Shown piece after piece: positions 56,110 through 64,000 of a stretch of DNA of 64,000 nucleotides; position 1 is the stretch's first letter, and each line of letters begins with the position of its first letter. Where the stretch lies: contig NC_012879.2 in NCBI RefSeq assembly GCF_000003195.3, positions 40,864,338-40,928,337 of the forward strand, given 5' to 3'. The DNA is from Sorghum bicolor. Its lineage: Eukaryota; Streptophyta; Magnoliopsida; Poales; Poaceae. The position numbers and the translations under genes are program-made. The notes under the pieces were generated by a model. It made no database searches. It was not told where the DNA came from and saw only the letters and a list, made by a program, of their open reading frames with translations.

Positions 56110-57292
56110 TGTTGGTATAAATTAAATGGACACAAGAAAATATGACTATCCGCAAGCGCACAAATATAATACCAATGTAGCACTTCACCCAGAGATTTTA
56201 AATATCATATCCACAAGGAAACGTGTGAATATAACTATGGTCCAACCTAATCAGTAGATATCAATCCTAACTAGAGATAAGAGGAGATCACAAAAACTAA
56301 GTTTACTTTGAATCTCGATAAAAAAGTATTTTCTAATGTTCTAACATGACCAGATAACTTGAATAGGGGTAGAAAGCATAGTTCTCCCCTACGAGCATCT
56401 ATATATGGCTACCAATCCTTCTAACGGGTGATGGATTATAGAGGATTCAATGAAGCTATAAAGTCACCTTCGTGAGCTACCATCTACCGGAAAGACAGGG
56501 GACATTCACAAGTAATATAGATCTAAGCACCATGCTTACTCCTATACTACTACTTCAATCTACATCGTCCTATAGACTAAAGTACTCAAAAGAATTGTGA
56601 ACTAGAAGAACAATATGAATACAAAGTTACTTACATAAGAAGACGATGATTGAAGAACCTCATAACCAAGTCCTGGGCGAGGGGACTTGATCCTAGAGAG
56701 TACAGCCGAAGAGAAGCACCGACAGGCCAAAACTCCTCTAGAACTCTAGTCTCAACTCCTCTCTCTAATTCTAGAACTAGATAGCTACTCTAAGAGGTAG
56801 ATCCATTCAAGGGACCCATGTCACGTTGATCCAACTAGAGATAATGAATTAGGGTTTCTAGGATGCCTCCGTTAGGGGGTTAGGGGTCCCATTATATAGC
56901 CCGGTGGGATGAACATCAACTGTAGAATCAAACCGACTTAACATAGGGCCAAGATGCATCCTCGAAGGTTGTGGAGAGGTACGCAGAGGCTGACAGGTGG
57001 GGGCCACCCTGGGAGGCCAGCTGGCCCCACCACAAAAGGGCTCGGGCTCCACTTCATTCTGTTGTCTTCTAGATCCTTCCTAATCCCTCTAGCGATATTT
57101 TTCGTCGCGGTTTAGTTTCATTGGTTTTATGCACTTTGATCCTCAATTATGCACTTTCTAGATAATTTCCTTGAAACAGACAATTCACCAAAATTCATGG
57201 AATTGTTAGTTAAAACCCCCTATCTTCTATGTGTAGTGATCATATCTCATGTTTATTTCACTATAAAAAGTTGATGCTATCCACCGTCAACA
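56110..57292 (-). repeat. LTR A, Athila/Tat-like, minus orientation (1183 bp)
   Basis: In minus sense it starts TGTTGACGGT directly after the PPT GAGCTTGGGGGGCT (57293-57306) and ends ACCAACA. Sequence beyond its 3' end (below 56110) has no PBS, so it behaves as the 3' LTR. It contains TGTGCGCTTGCGG (complement of 56143-56156). Confidence 0.7.
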
Positions 57293-57834
57293 AGCCCCCC
57301 AAGCTCATCTTTTGCTAGTCCCTTAGCAAAGCCTAACTAATAAACCTAGATCAGGAGTTGCTAAAATGTGTTCACACCTCAAAAGTACACATGCATTCAA
57401 TAAAAAATTCTCCTCTAGATTAGAAAAACCGATATGACTTTCAAACTCACCCATATTACCTTGAACCATGGAGCTTCTTAACTTTCACTTGGGTCTTGAG
57501 TAAATTGAAAGACAGAACAATCTAGTTAAGTACTATGTCTCTTACTCAACTAGCATTCTAGAGTTTTTTATAACTTTTCAAAATAAAACTCAGAGCTTAA
57601 TTGTATGACACCCTCAAGTCTATTTTATATGTGGTATTTATGGATCTCACTGAGGCATTAATGATGATATGCCTTCCTATAGCTAAGAATTATAGTGGAG
57701 TTCATAGGAGTGGCAAGAAAGAACATACTTGCAATTCACATATTGTAAAATCAAACAATGGAACTGTTGGGCATTCTTAACATCATTACCAAAAGTAGAC
57801 TTAGTTTTCTATTTTTGATAATGGTGCCAAAAAA
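57293..57834 (-). other. Residual 542-bp internal segment between LTR B and LTR A
   Basis: In minus sense: TGGCACCATTATC (57817-57829), a plausible decayed PBS five bases after LTR B, then noncoding sequence and the PPT before LTR A. All genes are missing. The PPT-proximal part aligns with 59398 onward and 61739 onward. Confidence 0.6.
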
Positions 57835-59397
57835 TGTCAAACCTATCCCTCATGCCACTTAAGCCAAGTTGTCATCCCCAGAATGACATGAGAGACGCGG
57901 TATTGAAATATGCAATTGCTCTTCTGAATAAATAATAAATGAGATCTGCAAGCGCACAGATTAATACCGATGTAGCATTTTAACTGGGAAGTATTCCTGG
58001 TATCGTTATTTATATTTTTACGATTGGGAAGGGATTACTAACATCAGTGTTGATTATGGAATGAAATATAGAACTGGGTATCTATCATTGCATGTGTAAT
58101 AGAGAGCATTCATCTATCTCTTGCATACAGGGATAAATGTCACATAAAATATAGATGAAGTATGATTGGTGACAAAGATAACTAATCTGATCAGCATAAC
58201 TAGCCACATATAATAATGATAAGCACCTCAACCGATATTCTAGCAAGTCATTAGCATGGGATTAGGATGAACTACAAGAATATTTCCTAAGTTATTCTTA
58301 ACTATAAAGTCTAGCATATCATAGTTAGTGCAATTATACTTGGAAATCATTGCGAGAAAGGACTACGCCCATGCATAGTGATATTATCAAGGAAGATGAG
58401 AAACATAGCAATCACTCCCCTGTAATAATGTTGCTCTGCGTGCCCTATACACGGGAGGGGGACTATATAAGAATCAATGGAGCTGTCACCACCACGAACT
58501 ACCCCGCGATCCGGCATATAGGGTACAATCACAGATAAATACAGTATAGGCAGCACACCTACACAATATCTATCATTTACCCATGGATCCAATGGATAAA
58601 CGCTATACGATCCTAAACATGTATATAATTCCAATCTAACTAAACCAAGCATATAACTATGATAAACTAAGAATGATATAATTGCAAATATAAACAAGTA
58701 GAGCAAAGTCATAATCAATATATTAAAATAGAACAAAGTTGTATTCATAATATTGAAGAACAATGATGAACTAATGAAGAACAGTAGAGGAATTACCAAG
58801 AATCCTCTTGACAGATCCGAAAACCAATCGAAGATTGACTCCTTCTAGTTCTAATCCTATGGAGCTACGCTAAACTAGAGATCTAGTTGATGTGGTGGCT
58901 CAAGGGCTTGATTTGGGACTCTCCTCCTGATGAATGAATTAGGGTTTGAGGAATGAGAATGAGTCTTCTCCACCAGGGGCCAGGGGGCCTGCTTATATAG
59001 CCCCTCCAAATGAATATGGGTCGTCGGATCAAACCAACCTTAATCGCACGGTTTTCCTTAATCCTTTAGGTCGGTGGAGCATTATCCGCGAGATGGAGCC
59101 TGATTGGCTGAGAGCCTTGGGCGGGCGCCCAGCCCCCAGGCCCGCTCGGCCTCCTGCTCGTTCCCATGGCTTTTGGACTCTTCTAGATGTTGGATAATTG
59201 CGGTGCACGTTAATATCTCTATGTAAACCCGACATGTGGACCTTTCCATATTCTCTGATAACCCGTTGCAGAAATAGACAAACACCAAAACTCATGGAAT
59301 TCTGTTAGATAAAACCCTAAGTCTGGGTGTTGGTCGCATTTGGATCCTTTTCTTTATTTATTTGATGATTATATTTGATACTTAAAGACTATCAACA
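57835..59397 (-). repeat. LTR B, Athila/Tat-like, minus orientation (1563 bp)
   Basis: In minus sense: PPT AAGCTTGGGGGAGTA (59398-59412), then TGTTGATAG... to ...TTTGACA, then a PBS-like site. It is therefore flanked by a PPT and a PBS at once. It shares the CTGTGCGCTTGCAG motif (57943) with LTRs A and C. Confidence 0.65.
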
Positions 59398-60222
59398 TAC
59401 TCCCCCAAGCTTACCTCTTGCTCTCCTTCAGCAAGGATAGTTTCAGTGATGGATCAGAAGTTGCTGTAGTGCCTTAAAATGTTGACGGTACACATGCTTT
59501 CAAATGAGGTCTCATCTCTGAGTTAGAGTAAACTGTTAAGACTTAAAACTTACTTATTTTACCTTTCACCATGGGGCTTGCAACTGTCACTTATGTCTTG
59601 AGCAGTTAAAAGATAGAACGGTCTAGCCAAGCACCATGCCTCTTAGTCTTGATCACCTATAGCTCTGGAGTTTTTGCAGTTTTTCAAATAAAACTCAGAG
59701 ATTCCTTTGTATGACCCTCTCAGATCTCTCTTTATGGTATTTCTGGATCCTTACCAAGGCATTGATGGTATATGCCTTCTCTCAAAGTATGTGGTAGTTG
59801 TAGTATAAGGCATAGTGACATTGCCTTCTCTCTCATCCTACTTTAATAAGGCTTTGATATCTAGAGCTCATAGGTGGGAGATAAAGTATACATACTTACA
59901 AGACATTTATTACATAGTCAAACAATGGATCCAGAGAAACAAGTCAATAAGTCAAATCAAGATGTGCATGTGTGGTGAATGAATGGTGTATGGTGATGAT
60001 GGTGATAACAATGGTGAAAGTCTAATTCTACTTTTGCTCTTTTGAGCGGATACACACCTTCCTTGCACTTTGAAGCATTTTGGGGAGAATGAGATGCTCT
60101 ATATATTTTTTTTTCTTTTCTCTCAGGTGGGTATCTTGTACCCCTAATTCTACTGTCGGACACTTGTCCATTTTTACCTCTCGTCTCACTTTTTTCTTTT
60201 CTTCGAGGTTCCGGGCACTTGC
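59398..60222 (-). other. Residual 825-bp 3' internal segment between LTR C and LTR B
   Basis: The PPT end is intact; it includes the GGACACTTGTCC palindrome (60158-60169). The other end stops within a second palindrome, GGGCACTTGC (60213-60222), exactly where LTR C begins. No PBS and no genes. Confidence 0.6.
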
Positions 60223-61738
60223 TGTTGACACTAGCTAACACCACTTAGATACTAGGTTGTCATCCCTAGCATGGCGCTAGAGTGTACAAAGGTATTTATA
60301 AATGTAAAGGCTCTCTAGAAAATAATCTATTCTATCCGCAAGCGCACAGATAAAACACCTCATTGTAGCATTTCACCAGGATAAGTATTCCAGGTATCGT
60401 TATTTATAATTTTGCTCTAGGGATCTAAAGAAGATGGAATTAAAACAAAGGGGCAAAATCTATCAAGGCATAGACTAGAGATAAACTTGCAAGAACATGA
60501 TTACTAATGAGAAACTCGTCACACAGTCACTTACTTTAGCAGGGGGTAAACCATAAAGATAATGATAATAAAGTATAAGTTCATGGGATAAAGAGCACAG
60601 CGATTAGAAAATAGACTACTCCTCATATATGTAGGTGATGTCGGATTAGCTAGAGAATGGATTCTAAGTTATCTACTAACTACTAAGTCATAATCTACTC
60701 TAGTTATCTACAAGATCATATATAGCATAAAAGACTCTTCATTCATGTATAAGGAACATTGATAAAGTAAAGCAGAACATCGCATGACTTACTCCACAAT
60801 ACCGGTTCTGCCTGTCCTATCAACGGAGGGTGGACTATATAAGAATCAACGAAGCTGTCACTATCGCGAACTACCACACGACTCGGCCAATAGGATACAT
60901 TTGCAGATAAATAACATCTAAGCACCACGCTCACATGTGATCTATCACCTAACTCCCTCGCGTCAAGAGCTAAGCGCTTTGCAAACTTATACATAAACTC
61001 ATTATCAATTAGAACTATATCAAATATAGAACTAGAGCAAACTAAGAACATAATAATTAGAGACATAATGCAATTAGAACAATAGAATTAGAGAAAGATA
61101 TGAATAATACCAATCTTTATTACCGAAGATCCGAATCCAGAGCGTAGTGCTCTACTTCTCTAAATGCTATCTAATCAACCTCTAAACTTGAAGGATTAGG
61201 GAGTATCTAATTCTAATTCTCTGTGGGAGAGAAGCTCTAAACCCTAACTTTGATGGCTACCTCTGAATAATGATTTCTCCTCCTCTCCTCCAGGGGCCAG
61301 GGGGTCTGGTTTTATAGTCCCCTCAAGTGAACGTGAGCCATTGGATCAAACCGACATAGATTGTATGGTTTAGATTGATCCTTTAGGTCGGTGGAGTCTT
61401 GCCCCGAAGCAGAGTCCTGATTGGCCTCTTGGCCAGGGCGGGCGCCCAAGGGGGGTGGGCGGCCGCCCAGCTCCCGAGCCCGATTCGCGTCCCGTTCGTT
61501 CCCGTGGCTTCTGGATCCTTCTAGATTGAGGAAAATTGCGCGGCACGTAATTATCTCGTTGTAAACATGACATGTGGACCTTCTCTCCATATTTTCTGAT
61601 AAACCCCTGCAGAAATAGATAAACACCAAAGCTCGTGGAATTCTGTCAGATAAAACCCTAATTCTAGATGTTTGTTTCATATTGATCCTTTTTCATGTTT
61701 ATTTGATTATTAATTTTAGTACTTAAGGACCGTCAACA
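60223..61738 (-). repeat. LTR C, Athila/Tat-like, minus orientation (1516 bp)
   Basis: In minus sense: PPT AAGCTTGGGGGAGTT, then TGTTGACGGTCC... to ...TGTCAACA. The shared CTGTGCGCTTGCGG motif lies at about 60335-60348. Confidence 0.6.
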
Positions 61739-62107
61739 AACTCCCCCAAGCTTACCCTTTGCTCGTCCCTGAGCAAATAGCTGAACTTAGACGGATCAGG
61801 AGTTGCTTCAATGTTTTCTTTCCTGAGAGGCACACATGCTTTTACATAAAAATTCTTCCAGATTAGAGTGAAGTGTTATGGAGTTTAGTACCTGCGATCC
61901 TTGTTCATGTTTATTTGATTATTAATTTTAGTACTTAAGGACCGTCAACAAACTCCCCCAAGCTTACCCTTTGCTCGTCCCTGAGCAAATAGCTGAACTT
62001 AGACGGATCAGGAGTTGCTTCAATGTTTTCTTTCCTGAGAGGCACACATGCTTTTACATAAAAATTCTTCCAGATTAGAGTGAAGTGTTATGGAGTTTAG
62101 TACCTGC
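61684..62107 (-). repeat. 212-bp tandem duplication across an LTR/PPT border
   Basis: 61684-61895 and 61896-62107 are almost identical (one visible difference, T at 61691 versus G at 61903). Each unit holds about 55 bp of the LTR start, the PPT and about 157 bp of adjacent internal sequence. Confidence 0.95.
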
Positions 62108-63501
62108 ACTTAAATCTTAAGTAATCAAAAGACAAAATAGTTAAGTCAAGCACTATCCCTCTTGTCTATACTTCACCTTTGTTCTAGAGTTTTTCATAAG
62201 TTTTCAAAATAAAACTCAGAGTTCCCAGCAATGATCTCTCAAGTCTCTCTATATGTGGTATTTGTGGATCCTTACCATAATGTCACTTACCTATAGCTAA
62301 TAGAATATTTAAGTGGAGCTCATAGGAGTGGAAAACAGCTCATACATATGTTGTCTAATCGATCCATGGATCCAAAGGAACTCAGCATATAATTAAATCA
62401 AGATGTGCATGTGTGGTGGAGTAAATGATAGTGAAAATGCATAAGTGATAATAAAACTTAGTTCTCATTGCTCCTTATATTGCTATCTCTCCTTCTCTTT
62501 GATCTTTGCCTTGGGAGAACATGGGTTATCTTTTTCTTTTCTTTTCTCTTTCTTTTTTTTTCAGGTGGGTAGTAGATACCCCTAATTCTACTGTCGGACA
62601 CTTGTCCATTTTTTCCGCTCAAGTGGGCATCTTTGTACCCCTAATTCTACTTCGGACACTTGTCCATTTTTACCTCTCGTCTCACTCTTTTTCTTTCTTT
62701 TCCGAGGTTTTCGGGCACTTGCCCCTTTTTATTTCCTCGTATATTTTTGCATAACCCATGCCTCTTCTGCATTGAATCTTTTTAGAGAGAGAGAGAATAA
62801 CAATACTTGGGATAGTGAGTGATAATATTTTTAGCAATTTTAATGAATGGTGGTGGATGCTGTGGTAGATGTGTGCAAGTGAATATCTTAATTTAACCAC
62901 ATAAAAAGCTCCTAAGGGTCGACACAGCTCGATCAAACTCAATGTAAATATAGTAAAAGATGTTATAGCAAGTATGGCTGTGGTAGGTAATTTTGTTATG
63001 CTAGGAACTCATCATGTGATTTGTAAGTTTTCAAAATAAATCTCCAGAACTTGGTGTAGTAGGAACAAGATAAAGAGTAGCTCAACTTTATATCATGCCT
63101 TTCTCTTACCTAGACTTTAGTTTTATGCTTCCCAAAGATAGTAAATTCAGTTTTAGTAATTCCTGGAAGAACTCTAATGTAAAAGCTAGGTACTTGTAAG
63201 TAAGCAAATAGAGCAACTGTTCATCATTTCTATCATGCATCTTTTTGGTCTTTTTTTGTTTTTTCTAGAGATTAAACTTAGCAAGAAAATAAAGCACACT
63301 TATCTACACACTCTTTTTATTTTGTTTTCATGTTTATAAAGTGCAGTAAATTAAAGTAAGAAAATATTTATTTGGTTTTCTAAGTTTTCCTTTTAAGATA
63401 AATAAAATACTAAGACAGAATAGAATAAATAAGAAGAGCAAATAAAAACTTACTTGATAAATTAGGGAGGAACTCCCCCAAGCTGGATGTTGACGTGGGT
63501 C
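62108..63501 (-). other. 3' untranslated internal region of the right-edge element
   Basis: Noncoding and AT-rich. It holds the palindrome module three times (62596-62607, 62654-62665, 62713-62724) with GTACCCCTAATTCTACT spacers, and a PPT-like AGCTTGGGGGAGTT (63471-63484, minus) right after the ORF stop. Confidence 0.65.
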
Positions 63502-63992
63502 TTACCCGATGTTCCAGAACCGCATCATGGTTGTGATGTTATCGTTCATTGTTGTTGTATCTTTTCTCAGCTCTTGTACCGTAGCGGCATGGTCCTGGTT
63601 CCATTTTTGTTGCTCTTCCAGGAGTCTTCCATGTTCTGCTTGCGTGTTCTGGATGAAGAGGAGGGTGTTGTCGGTACGAGTGAAGAAAGCACCGGCCTCT
63701 TGATAGTAGTCATTCGTGAAGGCGTAGGAGGCGTCGGAGTATCGTCCTGCATCAAATTGGGGCGGAGGTCTGGATCCTGAGGCTCCATATGGATCAGTGG
63801 AGTACCTGCCCGTATGAAAAGGCGGGTTTGTCCACTGGTGATCTTGGCTCTCCGGCCATGTCTCCTCTGTTGGCTCCTGTGGTTGCGCATGCCGAACCCA
63901 TGGGTCTCGAAGGACTCGAGGGTTGTAATCGCAATAATGCAGGTGCGCTGCTTCTTCTGGTCCAGGGTCAGCTCCATACCAAGTGCGTTCTC
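63502..63992 (-). CDS. C-terminal part of a retroelement ORF at the right edge
   Basis: Minus strand, open for 163 codons from 63992 to TAA 63502-63504. It reads YGADPGPEEAAHLHYCDYNP, then aromatic and Gln/Pro-rich sequence, then a coiled-coil-like end (NTQAEHGRLLEEQQKWNQDH ... TTMMRFWNIG). A TGA at 63991-63993 bounds it upstream and the window ends soon after, so the true start is not seen. It is comparable to the remnant at 1-341 and probably the last ORF of an Athila/Tat-like element. Confidence 0.5.
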
Positions 63993-64000
63993 AGTGAGTG

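Noticed and set aside
58347..58799. Hydrophobic 150-codon frame on the minus strand, possible envelope-like protein
   Set aside because: It lies wholly inside LTR B and is T-rich by composition; no family resemblance.
1..64000. CRISPR, tRNA or rRNA genes, or a prokaryotic defence system
   Set aside because: No spaced direct repeats, cloverleaf genes or bacterial gene organisation seen; introns, TATA boxes and element types are those of a plant nuclear genome.

Overview
This is plant nuclear DNA, most likely from a panicoid grass close to Sorghum. The grounds are the nested Tat-type Ty3-gypsy and SIRE/Maximus-type Ty1-copia retrotransposons, a TIR element beginning GGYCTTGTTTAGTTC, an L1-type LINE and a spliced SAC51-like bHLH gene. 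About nine tenths of the window is transposon-derived. Two 100-N assembly gaps lie at 52841-52940 and 54141-54240.

Left half (1-38645): a nest of insertions. At the far left is the 3' part, one LTR and the leader of an Athila/Tat-like element (1-3502). It abuts a Tat-clade gypsy element lacking both LTRs (copy 1, 3503-13934 plus 38502-38645; gag-pol on the minus strand). Copy 1 is split by a complete copia element (13935-38501, TSD GTCTT). The copia is itself split by a complete second gypsy element of the same family as copy 1 (copy 2, 21640-35850, TSD CTCAC; gag-pol on the plus strand). The insertion order is therefore copy 1, then copia, then copy 2.

The most interesting content is in the two gypsy copies. 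Downstream of pol, on the opposite strand, each carries a six-exon gene for a nuclear-looking protein: an N-terminal 'putative gypsy type transposon' (Transposase_28-like) domain, an acidic/basic linker, a poly-Q segment and a long coiled coil. Four exon lengths agree between copies (77, 1130, 661 and 479 nt, one with a 1-nt deletion in copy 2), while all five intron lengths differ. In copy 2 this antisense gene has its own TATA box. A covarying hairpin lies in the convergent spacer between pol and the antisense gene.

Centre (38646-46137): low-copy DNA with decayed DNA transposons, a ~217-bp MITE and the one apparently functional host gene, a SAC51-like (SACL) atypical bHLH gene. Its TATA box is at 42000, it has a leader intron (42376-43300), a spliced upstream ORF and a main ORF ending at 44363. 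Past it are CACTA-like repeats, an 89-bp tandem duplication and minus-strand 3' exons of a dihydroxy-acid dehydratase pseudogene.

Right part (46138-64000): a degenerate L1-type LINE in plus orientation (ORF1 and ORF2 overlap as ATGA), minus-strand gene fragments including a papain-like exon, a copia-like remnant, and three diverged Athila/Tat-like LTRs in minus orientation with almost all internal sequence deleted. The window ends inside the 3' part of another such element. No tRNA, rRNA, CRISPR or bacterial-type system was seen.
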